NCBI RefSeq assembly: GCF_022865105.1
Contig: NZ_JAKNYM010000001.1
Coordinates: 248,001 to 312,000 of the forward strand
Length of the DNA stretch: 64,000 nucleotides
DNA from: Sphingomicrobium astaxanthinifaciens
Lineage (GTDB): Bacteria; Pseudomonadota; Alphaproteobacteria; Sphingomonadales; Sphingomonadaceae
Direction of reading: 5' to 3'
Below are positions 17,010-25,593 of the stretch, piece after piece. The translations under genes and the position numbers were made by a program. The notes under the pieces were generated by a model, which saw only the letters and a list, made by a program, of their open reading frames with translations, ran no database searches and was not told where the DNA came from. The first letter of the stretch is position 1. Every line of letters begins with the position of its first letter.

Positions 17010-17034
17010 TATCGGGCGCTAAGCGGACGCCCCC
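17010..17034 (+). repeat. Copy 5 of the dispersed repeat, at the integrase 3' end
   Basis: TCGGGCGCTAAGCGGAC (17012-17028) is identical to 12245-12261. Here the repeat supplies the stop codon and last codons of the integrase on the opposite strand. It overlaps a perfect palindrome CCGATATCGG just to the left. The gap 16880-17018 between convergent genes holds no other recognisable element. Confidence 0.5.
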
Positions 17035-19007
17035 CCCAACCAGCGACCATTGGGGTCGGTTTGCTCGCATTCGACGTCGGGGACCACTCCACGAAAGATC
17101 GGCATGTTAAGCGGCGCCGGCTTTAGATGTGCCGTCAGATTTGGAAGATGCTCTATGTTCTCCAACATCTCCTCCAACCTCGTCGCGAGCGTATAGCGCT
17201 CATCGGTCTCGCCTTCTCCGGCATGACCCATCATGTCAGCGCGCTCTTCCTTACTGACCCGTTCACGTCGCAGCTTTGCGTTGAAGCCGTGCCGGAAGCC
17301 GTGGATATCGCTCTCCGGCGATAAGCCGCCTCGCTTGCGCATGTGCGACCAGGCTAGATCATAGAACTGATCTCCCAAGCTCTCGGAGGAATTGGTCGGT
17401 CGAAGCTCGGGGAAGAGTGCTTTGCAATCGCGCTTGGCGATCTCGCGGACATAGTCGACGAGGCCAAGCCTAATGAGCTCGGGGTGTAGAGGAAGTCGCC
17501 GGTCGGAGGCCGCTGTCTTGATCTTCCCGTTGTGATTTTCGCGGATATGCACGTAGGGGATCCGCGCATCCAGGACGAAATCGCATGCACAGAGCTTGCA
17601 AATCTCCTCGCGCCGGCACCCGAGATAATGGATCATGATCGGACACCAGTAGAAGGCGTCGTGAACAATGGTCTTGCCCGGTGTGAAGCGCTTCTTGAGG
17701 ACGACCGCCCCCTTCCCCCCGTTGTGCTTGAGCGAACCCGTAAAGGTGGGAAGCGCGAACAGTTTTTCGAGATCCTCCACGCTGGTCGGCGGACGTTCAT
17801 CGCGCGCTCGCTTGGCACGCGCGCCTTTCTTGATGCGAAGCCTTTTTAACTTCAGCCCCGCATCGATCGAATAGCCCTGCCCTTCAGCCCACTCGAAGAG
17901 CGTGCTCAGCCCGGTGACGTCACGATTGATGGTGGTCGCGCTCGGTGCGTTCTCGATTGACTCGTTCGACCGCTCGCCAGCTTCGACGAGCTCGAGGATA
18001 ATCTTCGCCTCCTTCTCGTTTCGAGGGCTGAGCTTGCGATTGATGAAGCGGCGCTTCTTCATGAAGGTCGCCATATGCTGCTGCGTAATCGAGGAGACGG
18101 GAAGCTCCCCCATCAACAGCGTGAAGAGCTTCGCCAGCGTTCGGCGTTGGCGCCCCGTCTTCGGGGACCATTCCCCATCGGCGATTTTCGCCTCCGCGGC
18201 TCGCTGAGCGATTTCATATAGGTCTGGGGAGGTATCGACTGCCTCGGCGTCTGATGCAGCTTGTGCGGGGGACGCAGAAGGACTGACAGGCTCCGGTGAC
18301 GTCGGAGTCTGCCAAACCGGCTGCACCGGTGACGGCCAAACCGGCGGATACACCGGCTGCTGCGCATAGCGTGACCGCGGTGGGTATCCGCGCATAATGG
18401 CGTCTGCATCCTGACAGGCATCGCGATAGGGCTCATACATCGCCGCCGTGACCTGTCGTCGGTGACCGTCATGCGGCTCGATGCCCATGTCGCGAAGGCG
18501 CGCGTCGATGAAGCGGGGCTTGATGAACACATGTCCCTGCTCTTCGAGCGCAATCACCGCCTCGAGTTCTTGCACGCGGCGAACGCCCCACTTCGCCACC
18601 AATACCTCGCGCTCGGCGTCGGTCAGCGGCGCCGGGCCACCGCGCTCACGGCAGCGCTCATAATGGTCGGCAAAGGCACGGTTCGCGATCGCATGCGTAT
18701 CGACGAGCTGCGGCGAGCATCTTTGCTGTTCGCAGAACCGTCCCAGAAGTTCGTCATAGGCCTGGCGCGCGATCGCCTGGACCTCGCTTTCCGTTAGCCG
18801 CGCGTCTGCCGCACGGATCCTCTGTTCGAGCATCAGCTGCACTTCCCCCGTGGACGCGGTCAGAAAAGCCCCCCGGCAGACCGCCTCCTGTTTTTGATAT
18901 GTTCTCAAGGATATACGCAGATCGAGGGGTCGAAAAGCGGAAGTTGAAATTTTTCTGCGCCACCAGAAAATTCGGCCGCGAAGATAGATGTTGGGGAGTG
19001 TCGTCAT
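17019..19007 (-). CDS. Large tyrosine recombinase (integrase) of the island
   Basis: 662-residue site-specific recombinase, predicted to integrate and excise the element at the adjacent tRNA-Gln gene. The N-terminus MTTLPNIYLRGRIFWWRRKI is typical of a large integrase class in alphaproteobacteria. Catalytic parts lie in the C-terminal third: Arg in LGCRREEICKL, HGFRHGF (His and Arg), MGHAGEG (His) and a Tyr in DERYTLA. A Pro-rich spacer near residue 220-250 (PVYPPVWPSPVQPVW) splits N-terminal and catalytic regions. The frame is open up to 19142, inside the tRNA, but the ATG at 19007 is where the conserved N-terminus starts. It is transcribed away from the tRNA, standard for an integrase at the tRNA-side end of an island. 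Confidence 0.92.
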   Translation of the reverse strand: MTTLPNIYLRGRIFWWRRKISTSAFRPLDLRISLRTYQKQEAVCRGAFLTASTGEVQLMLEQRIRAADARLTESEVQAIARQAYDELLGRFCEQQRCSPQLVDTHAIANRAFADHYERCRERGGPAPLTDAEREVLVAKWGVRRVQELEAVIALEEQGHVFIKPRFIDARLRDMGIEPHDGHRRQVTAAMYEPYRDACQDADAIMRGYPPRSRYAQQPVYPPVWPSPVQPVWQTPTSPEPVSPSASPAQAASDAEAVDTSPDLYEIAQRAAEAKIADGEWSPKTGRQRRTLAKLFTLLMGELPVSSITQQHMATFMKKRRFINRKLSPRNEKEAKIILELVEAGERSNESIENAPSATTINRDVTGLSTLFEWAEGQGYSIDAGLKLKRLRIKKGARAKRARDERPPTSVEDLEKLFALPTFTGSLKHNGGKGAVVLKKRFTPGKTIVHDAFYWCPIMIHYLGCRREEICKLCACDFVLDARIPYVHIRENHNGKIKTAASDRRLPLHPELIRLGLVDYVREIAKRDCKALFPELRPTNSSESLGDQFYDLAWSHMRKRGGLSPESDIHGFRHGFNAKLRRERVSKEERADMMGHAGEGETDERYTLATRLEEMLENIEHLPNLTAHLKPAPLNMPIFRGVVPDVECEQTDPNGRWLGGASA

Positions 19008-19110
19008 TGGTCTGGCCCAAGGTAGGGGCACAGTGAGGGGCACAACCTGGGGCACACTCCTCACCGGCCGGTGGGGCTTTTCCAGATGTTTCAACGACTT
19101 GTTTGAAAAA

Positions 19111-19140
19111 TGGCTGGGGTGGCAGGATTCGAACCTGCGC
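19111..19140 (-). other. Putative attachment site (3' end of tRNA-Gln)
   Basis: Integrases of this type commonly recombine at the 3' half of a tRNA gene. The T-arm and acceptor 3' end of tRNA-Gln, on the integrase side of the gene, are the likely core. No second copy was found between 1 and 19000, so the other attachment site should lie left of the window. The position is inferred from gene order and the base-composition change. Confidence 0.5.
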
Positions 19141-19185
19141 ATGGCGGTACCAAAAACCGCTGCCTTACCACTTGGCTACACCCCA
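19111..19185 (-). tRNA. tRNA-Gln (anticodon TTG)
   Basis: The minus strand folds as a full cloverleaf: acceptor TGGGGTG pairs with CACCCCA, the D-arm contains AGCCAAGTGGTAAGGC, the anticodon loop TTTTGGT presents TTG, the T-arm contains GGTTCGAATCC, and discriminator G plus encoded CCA completes it. It is intact, so insertion of the element to its left has rebuilt the 3' end. Confidence 0.97.
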
Positions 19186-19252
19186 TGAGCCGGGCGCGCT
19201 TATAGCGCGTGGGACGCGATTGAAAAGGGGCGCGTGAACAAACGCGCGGGGA

Positions 19253-21637
19253 TCAGGCGATGTCGCGGCGGTGCTGCGCCATGTCGACCACATTAACCCC
19301 GAGGATCTCGGGGCGCCCAAACAGGAAGCCCTGCAGGCTGCCGACCCCCAACTCGCGCATGACATCGGCCTGCGCGGTGGTCTCGACCCCCTCCGCGGTG
19401 GTCTCGATCCCTAGCCCGGTAGCGAGCGCGAGGATCGCGTTGACGATGGCCACGCACTGCTGGTCGCCCGCCGCCGCCGCGCGCACAAAGCTCGCGTCGA
19501 TCTTGACCTTGGAGAAATGCGCGCGGCTGAGGTAGCCGAACGAGGAGTAGCCCTTGCCGAAATCGTCGAGCACCATCCGCACGCCGAGCCCGCGCAACCG
19601 CTCGATCGAGGCGAGCGTGTCTGGATCATCGCCGAGGAAGATGCTCTCGGTAACCTCGAGCTCGAGCCGGTGTGGGTGCAGCCCCGACAACGCCAGCGCG
19701 TTGACGACCGTCTTGGCCAGCCCCGCCCCGCTAAGTTGCGCCGCCGAGACGTTGACCGCGACCCGGACCTGGTCGTCCCAGTTGGCGGCCTCGTTGCAGG
19801 CCTCGCGGATCACCCAGTCGCCGATCTGGTGGATGAGCCCGGAATCCTCGATGATCGGGATGAAGCGGTCGGGCGCGATTTCGCCGCGCGTCGGGTGGCG
19901 CCAACGCAGGAGCGCCTCGCGTCCCACCATCTTGCCAGTGCGCGCATCGACGATCGGCTGATAGGCGAGCCGCATGTCGTCGTTCTTAAGCGCCTCGCGC
20001 ACGTCGTTCTCGAGCAGCCGGTGGTCTTCCGCCGCCTCAAGCATGGCGCGATCGTAGAAGGCATAGCCGCCGCGCCCCGAGCGCTTGGCGCTGTAGAGCG
20101 CAAGGTCGGCCGAGCGCATCATCCGATCCTCGCGATTGCCGTCGTCGGGGCCGATCGCGATGCCGATAGTCGCGCCGACATTGATGTTGGCCGCGCCGAT
20201 GGTGACCCCGCGGCTGACCTCGGCGACGACGCGCTCGGCTAGCCCCGAAAGCGAATAGCGGTCGATGTCGCCGTGCCAGATGATCGCGAATTCATCGCCC
20301 CCCAGCCGCCCGACATGGCCACCATCCCCGACGACATGCGCCAGCCGTTCGGCGATCGCGCACAGCAGCTTGTCCCCGATGGCATGACCGAGCGTGTCGT
20401 TGACCAGCTTGAATCGGTCGAGATCGACCAGCAGCAGCGCGCAGCCGCCATGGCTGTTCATCTGCCCGAGTAGCGCCTGTTCGAGCAGCTCGCGGATCAG
20501 CAGGCGATTGGCGATACCGGTGAGCGGGTCCGAGCGCGCCGCGCCCAGCGCGTCGGCATTGGCTGTGCGAGATTCGGTGACGTCAGAGGCGACCCCCTTC
20601 CAGCCGATGAGCTTGCCGTCGTCGTCATAATGCGGGCGCCCCGACAGGGACCACCAGCGGTCGGTGAACACCTGCGGCACGACGACGTCGCGAAAGGGCA
20701 GCTCCTCGCGAAAATAGCTGAAGAGCTGGCGCACGCCCGAGCTCATGTTGCGATAGCGCCCGTCGGGATCAATCATCTTGAATACCGACCGGCCGCGGAC
20801 CTTCTCAGCGGACAGATCGATCGCAGCGGTCAGCGCCTGGCTCATCTTGGTGAAATTGAGATCGGCGTCGAGCTCCCACAGCCCGCCCGAGCCGGGCGCG
20901 TCGAGTTCGCGCAGCAGCTCGACCAGCTCGCCCATCTCGGACAATTCCATCTGGCTGCGGGTCTGGACGAACAATTCGCGCCCGATCACCAGCGAGGCCA
21001 GCACCAGCGCCATGCAATAGAAGAGGACGAGCGCGGCGAGCGCGGGGCTGCCATGCTGGGCCGCAATCATGAAGCCCCCGACTGACATCAGCACGGTATA
21101 GGCCACTGCGGCCGGGGGCACGTAGACCAGCATGAAGGCGCCAGTGCTCATCAGGATCACCCCCATGCCCGCGATCACCAGCTGCTGCGAGGGCGGCAGC
21201 TCGCCGAACCAGAGCAAGGGCACTGCCCACCACAGGACGGTGGTCGCGACCGTCCCCAGCGTGGCTGAGGCGAAGGTGGCGGGCTGCCGGGCGCGATAGT
21301 CGGCGTCGTGGTTGAGCCGGTGGTGGCGCATCGCGAATAGCCCGCACAGAATGGTACAGGTCCCCAGCCACATGCTCAGTTCGAGCGCCGAGACATAGGG
21401 CGCCATAACGGTGGCCTGAACCGCCGCCATGAACAGGTTGCCCATGATGACCTTGGGGCTGATGCGAGTGAACTGGTTGACCTGCCGCCAGCGTACGGCG
21501 CGGATCAGCGCCTGGCGTCCGCTATCAACCTTGAGCAGGTCGCCGAAGGAGAAGGACGAGGGGGGCAGATGCGGGGCGTGCGACGGCGAGCCGCGACGCG
21601 ACACCGCCCCTTCGCTGCCCTTTGTCTTCCCACCCAC
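19253..21637 (-). CDS. Membrane-bound GGDEF-EAL c-di-GMP enzyme
   Basis: 794 residues. Several hydrophobic helices between about 60 and 215 form a membrane sensor region. A PAS-like segment follows (GLWELDADLNFTKMS; WWSLSGRPHYDDDGKLIGWK). The GGDEF domain keeps the LGGDEF motif near residue 445, and the EAL domain keeps GREALLRW near 573, LEVTES and DDFGKGYSSFGYL, so both synthesis and breakdown of cyclic di-GMP are possible. First core gene beyond the tRNA; monocistronic by appearance. The signal sensed is unknown. Confidence 0.93.
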   Translation of the reverse strand: MGGKTKGSEGAVSRRGSPSHAPHLPPSSFSFGDLLKVDSGRQALIRAVRWRQVNQFTRISPKVIMGNLFMAAVQATVMAPYVSALELSMWLGTCTILCGLFAMRHHRLNHDADYRARQPATFASATLGTVATTVLWWAVPLLWFGELPPSQQLVIAGMGVILMSTGAFMLVYVPPAAVAYTVLMSVGGFMIAAQHGSPALAALVLFYCMALVLASLVIGRELFVQTRSQMELSEMGELVELLRELDAPGSGGLWELDADLNFTKMSQALTAAIDLSAEKVRGRSVFKMIDPDGRYRNMSSGVRQLFSYFREELPFRDVVVPQVFTDRWWSLSGRPHYDDDGKLIGWKGVASDVTESRTANADALGAARSDPLTGIANRLLIRELLEQALLGQMNSHGGCALLLVDLDRFKLVNDTLGHAIGDKLLCAIAERLAHVVGDGGHVGRLGGDEFAIIWHGDIDRYSLSGLAERVVAEVSRGVTIGAANINVGATIGIAIGPDDGNREDRMMRSADLALYSAKRSGRGGYAFYDRAMLEAAEDHRLLENDVREALKNDDMRLAYQPIVDARTGKMVGREALLRWRHPTRGEIAPDRFIPIIEDSGLIHQIGDWVIREACNEAANWDDQVRVAVNVSAAQLSGAGLAKTVVNALALSGLHPHRLELEVTESIFLGDDPDTLASIERLRGLGVRMVLDDFGKGYSSFGYLSRAHFSKVKIDASFVRAAAAGDQQCVAIVNAILALATGLGIETTAEGVETTAQADVMRELGVGSLQGFLFGRPEILGVNVVDMAQHRRDIA

Positions 21638-21741
21638 TGCGCCCGACCACCTGTTGCTAGATACGCGACCTATGTCTTATCGGCTGCGCCCTATCAACAT
21701 TTGGTTACAATCGCAAGTTACTGGATTTATTTGGTAATTAT

Positions 21742-22614
21742 TCAGCGCCCGTGGACGAGGTCGTCATAGTCGCCGCGCAGCTGCCGGCTGAGCTCGCCGG
21801 GGGTGAACCGCCACGGACCGATTTCCTTGACGAAGGTGACCTCGGCCGCGCTGCCGGTCAGGAAGCACTGCTCGAACCCGCCCAGTTCCTCAGGCCAGAT
21901 GCGCCGTTCGATCACCTCGACCCCGCGCCTTTTCGCCAGGTCGATCACGGTGCGACGGGTAATGCCGTTGAGGAAGACGTCGGCGATCGGGGTGTGGATC
22001 GCGCCATCCTTGATGAAGAAGATATTGGCACCGGTGGCCTCGGCGACGCGGCCTTCCCAGTCGAACATCATCGCATCGTCATAGCCCTTGGCCTCGGCCT
22101 CGTGCTTGGAGATGGTGCAGATCATGTAGAGCCCCGCCGCCTTGGCGTGGACGGGCGCGGTGTGCGGCGCGGGACGGCGATAGGGCGCGATGTCAAGGCG
22201 GATGCCCTCGTTGGCCTTCTTCTCGTCAAAATACTTGCCCCATTGCCACGCGGCGATGGCGAGGTGCGGCTTGGTTTGCTGCGCGCTCACCCCCATCTGC
22301 TCCGAGCCGCGCCACGCGACCGGGCGGACATAGGCGTCGGTGAGGTCGTTGGCCTTCAGCACTTCCTCGCAGGCGGCGTCGATCTCGGCGACGCTCCACG
22401 GAAGCGTGAAGCCGAGGATCTGGGTCGACTTGTGTAGCCGCTCGGAATGTTCGGTCAGCTTGAAGATCTTGCCGCCATAGGCGCGCTGCCCCTCGAACAC
22501 GCTCGAGCCATAGTGCAGCGCATGGGTGAGGATATGGACCTCGGCCTTGCGCCACGGGCGCAGGCCCCCGTCCATCCAGATGAAACCGTCGCGATCGTTA
22601 TAGGGCTGAACCAT
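21742..22614 (-). CDS. ilvE: Branched-chain amino acid aminotransferase
   Basis: 290-residue class IV PLP enzyme that transaminates branched-chain keto acids to valine, leucine and isoleucine. Family landmarks: HALHYGSSVFEG near the start, catalytic Lys in VHAKAAGLYM, GRVAEATGANIFF and ITRRTVIDLA. Length and motifs fit the IlvE group rather than D-amino acid transaminase. Followed after about 60 bases by the proC gene on the same strand. Confidence 0.93.
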   Translation of the reverse strand: MVQPYNDRDGFIWMDGGLRPWRKAEVHILTHALHYGSSVFEGQRAYGGKIFKLTEHSERLHKSTQILGFTLPWSVAEIDAACEEVLKANDLTDAYVRPVAWRGSEQMGVSAQQTKPHLAIAAWQWGKYFDEKKANEGIRLDIAPYRRPAPHTAPVHAKAAGLYMICTISKHEAEAKGYDDAMMFDWEGRVAEATGANIFFIKDGAIHTPIADVFLNGITRRTVIDLAKRRGVEVIERRIWPEELGGFEQCFLTGSAAEVTFVKEIGPWRFTPGELSRQLRGDYDDLVHGR

Positions 22615-22678
22615 GGAACATTCTCTCCTTGGCCGACCGCCTAGGATAGCGAACGCATTTTGGTCAACCGCGCAGCCG

Positions 22679-23494
22679 CTAGCCCCTTGCTTCGGCCGCC
22701 ATTTCCTCGGTCCGGCGTCGCGCCGCCGCCACGGTGCGCGCGATCAGCTCCTCCACGCCGCCCGCCGCGTCGAGCACGTCGAGCCCCGCCTGCGTCGAGC
22801 CGCCGGGGCTGGCCACGCGCACGGCCAGCCCGCGCATCCCCTCGCCAGTGCTGCGCGCCATCAGCCCGGTGCCCGCGACCGTCTGCAGCGCGATCGCCTG
22901 CGCCGTCGCAGCGTCGAGCCCGAGCGCCTCGGCCTGCTTGGCGAGCGCGGTGATGAAGCGAGCGACATAGGCCGGCCCCGACCCCGCGACCGTGCTGATC
23001 GCGGTGATGTCGTCTTCCTGCTCGCCCCAGGGGGCCAGGCCGAGGTCGGCGATGACGTCGGAAATTTCGGCGCGGAGCGTCTCGTCGGCATCGTCGGAAT
23101 AGAGCCCTGTCACCCCCTCGCCATGGCTGACGGGCAGATTGGGCATCAGGCGCACGATCGCCCGCGCCCCCGGGAACAGCCGCCGCAGGCTGGCGCATTC
23201 GACCCCGCCGAGGATCGAGAGGATCACCGCCCCCTCCACCTTGGGGGCGAGCGAGCTGGCGACGTCCTCGACCTGGTAGGGCTTGTGCCCGAGCCACACC
23301 CATTCGGGCGCCGCGTCGGGGGGCTCGGTCGCGACCTTGACCCCGGGCACCTCGCGGCCCGAGGGCGAGATCGCGGTCAGCGCCGACAGGTCGCGCCCGG
23401 CGCGGACCCAGCCCGCGACCATCGCCCCGCCCATGTTGCCGCAGCCGACGAACCAGCCCGGCGGCATCGCCTTGCCCGAACCGCCGAGGCTCAT
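22679..23494 (-). CDS. proC: Pyrroline-5-carboxylate reductase
   Basis: Last step of proline synthesis: reduction of 1-pyrroline-5-carboxylate with NAD(P)H. The Rossmann start WFVGCGNMGGAMVAGW, the middle VRLMPNLPV and the C-terminal helices with TVAGSGPAYV and RVASPGGSTQAGLDVL are diagnostic. Start at 23494 (MSLGGSGKAM) because it makes an ATGA overlap with the YbjN-domain gene; the longer open frame upstream is only a shadow of that gene. 271 residues, normal length. Confidence 0.94.
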   Translation of the reverse strand: MSLGGSGKAMPPGWFVGCGNMGGAMVAGWVRAGRDLSALTAISPSGREVPGVKVATEPPDAAPEWVWLGHKPYQVEDVASSLAPKVEGAVILSILGGVECASLRRLFPGARAIVRLMPNLPVSHGEGVTGLYSDDADETLRAEISDVIADLGLAPWGEQEDDITAISTVAGSGPAYVARFITALAKQAEALGLDAATAQAIALQTVAGTGLMARSTGEGMRGLAVRVASPGGSTQAGLDVLDAAGGVEELIARTVAAARRRTEEMAAEARG

Positions 23495-24003
23495 GCCTCG
23501 CCCGCCGTGTCGATCAGCGCCGCCTCGATCGCCTCGCTTGGCGACTTGCCGCCCCACAGCACGAACTGGAAGACGGGGAAAAAGCGTTCGCATTCCTCGA
23601 GCGCGGCCTCGCTCACCCCCTCGGCCTCCTCGAGGCTCAGCTGGCCCGAATTGTCTACCAGGATGGCGTGGCGAAAGGCGATCACGCCGGGGCCCTGCCA
23701 ATATTCGAAATGCCCCATCCACAGCTGCTCGTTGATCAGCCCGATGGTCTCGTAGATCGCCGCCTTCTTGTCGGTGACGACCTTGATGTCGGGAAAGGCG
23801 AGAAACTGGAGTACGCTGTCGTCGGCGCGCCACACCGCGCGCAGCTCATATTGCGACCAGGACCCGCTCGCGCTGGCGATCGCCTCGCCTTCGCCGACGC
23901 GTTCGCAGGCCCAGCCGCGCGCGTTGAAATAGGCCTCGAAGATCTCGACCGGCGCGTCCTCCTCGCGGGGGGTGATCTGGCGGTCCTCGGCCATCATCGT
24001 CAC
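23491..24003 (-). CDS. YbjN domain-containing protein
   Basis: 170-residue cytoplasmic protein of the YbjN group, a fold related to type III secretion chaperones and of unclear function. Recognisable segments: PVEIFEAYFNARGWACERVG near the N-terminus and the aromatic stretch EQLWMGHFEYWQ. Overlaps proC downstream and the UbiK-family gene upstream by four bases at each end, so the three genes are translationally coupled. Confidence 0.85.
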   Translation of the reverse strand: MTMMAEDRQITPREEDAPVEIFEAYFNARGWACERVGEGEAIASASGSWSQYELRAVWRADDSVLQFLAFPDIKVVTDKKAAIYETIGLINEQLWMGHFEYWQGPGVIAFRHAILVDNSGQLSLEEAEGVSEAALEECERFFPVFQFVLWGGKSPSEAIEAALIDTAGEA

Positions 24004-24290
24004 TTCTTCGCGGCGGGCTTCTTCTTGGCAGCGGGTTTCCTGGTGGGCGCCTTGCTCGCCTCCATCGCGTCGAGCCGCGCCTTCAGGAGTTCATTTTCCT
24101 CGCGCGCCTTGATCGCCATCGCCTTGACCGCCTCGAATTCCTCGCGGCTCACCATCTCGTCGGAGCCGACGAGGTCGCGCAGCTTCTCCTTCATCCCCGC
24201 CTCAGCCTCGCGGCCCATCCCGGCAACGGTGCCGGCCATGCCGTTCACTACCTTGGCGAGATCGTCGAAAAACTTGTTCTGGCTCTGCAT
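24000..24290 (-). CDS. ubiK: UbiK-family accessory factor (BMFP domain)
   Basis: 96-residue coiled-coil protein. The N-terminal amphipathic part (NKFFDDLAKVVNGMAGTVAG) and VSREEFEAVKAMAIKAREEN are typical of the BMFP/YqiC family, which assists ubiquinone synthesis at the membrane in gammaproteobacteria. The tail is an Ala-Lys-Pro repeat (RKPAAKKKPAAKK), common in alphaproteobacterial versions. The symbol follows the family assignment, not direct proof in this lineage. Confidence 0.82.
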   Translation of the reverse strand: MQSQNKFFDDLAKVVNGMAGTVAGMGREAEAGMKEKLRDLVGSDEMVSREEFEAVKAMAIKAREENELLKARLDAMEASKAPTRKPAAKKKPAAKK

Positions 24291-24306
24291 CGGCTGTCGT
24301 CTCTTT

Positions 24307-24816
24307 CTATCCGAACAGGGGCTCGGAGACCCCGGGGTTCAGCTCCACGATCGCGCTGTTGAGCATGAAGGCGAAGATCAGCCATAGGAGATAGGGCACC
24401 ATCAGCCATCCGGCTAGGGGGCGAATGCGCCAGAAACGCCCCGCCGCGAGCGCGGCGACGACGAGGATCGCGGCGAGATGCCATTTGGCGAAGGCGATCG
24501 CATGCGCGCCGAAGAAGACATAGCTCCAGCTGAAGTTGAGCAGCAGCTGGATGCCCCACAGCCCCACCGCCGCATCGCGCGCCGGGGTGCGCGGTTCGTT
24601 GAGCACCGTCGCGAGCGCCAGCGCGATCATCGTGTAGAGCGCGGGCCAGACGATCCCGAATAGGTAGGCGGGCGGCTGGAAGCTCGGTTTCTCGAGCGCG
24701 GCATACCAGGCGTCGGGCCCGAACCCGACGCCCGACAGGCTGCCCCCGATCACCACCAGCGGCACCAGCCACAGCGCCCGCTTCCAGATCCCCTTGTCAC
24801 TCTTCGTCGCGCTCAT
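24307..24816 (-). CDS. tspO: TspO/MBR family membrane protein
   Basis: About 169 residues with five hydrophobic helices. Family signatures: WYAALEKPSFQPPAYLFGIV after the first helix, WPALYTMIALALA, and LLNFSWSYVFFGAHAIAFA. TspO proteins bind porphyrins and are tied to oxidative stress and tetrapyrrole control. Start at 24816 (MSATKSDKG) because it overlaps the tlyA stop; the longer frame is a shadow of tlyA. Confidence 0.92.
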   Translation of the reverse strand: MSATKSDKGIWKRALWLVPLVVIGGSLSGVGFGPDAWYAALEKPSFQPPAYLFGIVWPALYTMIALALATVLNEPRTPARDAAVGLWGIQLLLNFSWSYVFFGAHAIAFAKWHLAAILVVAALAAGRFWRIRPLAGWLMVPYLLWLIFAFMLNSAIVELNPGVSEPLFG

Positions 24817-25553
24817 TCGCCATCCTTTCGTGCGCCGAGTAGGAACTCGACATTGCCCTCGGGGCCCGTGATCGGGCTTTGCTCGATGCCCAGTACGCGC
24901 CAGCCCTTGCTTTCGACCCATGCCGCCGCCTCGTCGCACACGCGGGCGTGCACCGCAGGGTTGCGCACCACCCCCCCCTTGCCGACCTCGGCGCGGCCCG
25001 CCTCGAACTGCGGCTTAACGAGCGCGACCAGCCAGCCCCCGCCCTTCGCGAGGTCGAGCGCGGCGTCGAGCACCTTGTGCAGCGCGATGAAACTCGCATC
25101 GCAAACGACGATATCGGGCGTCTCGGTGACGATCTCGCTGGTGAGCGAACGTGCATTGGTCTGTTCGTGCACGCTCACCCGCTCGTCGCAGCGCAGCTTC
25201 CATGCCAGCTGGTTGGTGCCGACGTCGACCGCGAACACCTTCGCCGCGCCGCGGGTCAGCAGCACGTCGGTGAACCCGCCCGTCGAGGAGCCGACATCGA
25301 GCGCGGTCATGCCCGTGACTTCGATGCCGAAATAGTCGAGCCCATGGTCGAGCTTGATCCCGCCGCGGCTGACCCACGGATGCTCCTTGCCGCGCACCTC
25401 GAGCGGCGCATCCTCCTTCAACTGCTCGCCCGCCTTCTCGACCTTGCGTTCGCCCGAAAAGACGTCGCCGGCGAGGATATAGGCCTGCGCCCTGGTCCGG
25501 CTCTCGGCGAGGCCACGGGCGACGAGCAACTGGTCAGCGCGGATTTTCCCCAT
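24813..25553 (-). CDS. tlyA: TlyA-family rRNA 2'-O-methyltransferase
   Basis: 246 residues. An N-terminal S4 RNA-binding domain (MGKIRADQLLVARGLAESRT) is followed by an FtsJ-like methyltransferase domain with the SAM motif ALDVGSSTGGFTDVLL, then VKPQFEAGR and GPEGNVEFLL. TlyA enzymes methylate cytidines in 16S or 23S rRNA; historically annotated as hemolysin. Start: ATG at 25553, where the S4 domain begins. Confidence 0.93.
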   Translation of the reverse strand: MGKIRADQLLVARGLAESRTRAQAYILAGDVFSGERKVEKAGEQLKEDAPLEVRGKEHPWVSRGGIKLDHGLDYFGIEVTGMTALDVGSSTGGFTDVLLTRGAAKVFAVDVGTNQLAWKLRCDERVSVHEQTNARSLTSEIVTETPDIVVCDASFIALHKVLDAALDLAKGGGWLVALVKPQFEAGRAEVGKGGVVRNPAVHARVCDEAAAWVESKGWRVLGIEQSPITGPEGNVEFLLGARKDGE

Positions 25554-25593
25554 TGCTCTTCCCTTGCGTCCGTGGCGGTTGCTGTCAAACCCT

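Noticed and set aside
19008-19142. Upstream extension of the integrase into the tRNA
   Set aside because: The frame is open but reads through the tRNA 3' end; the conserved N-terminus starts at 19007.
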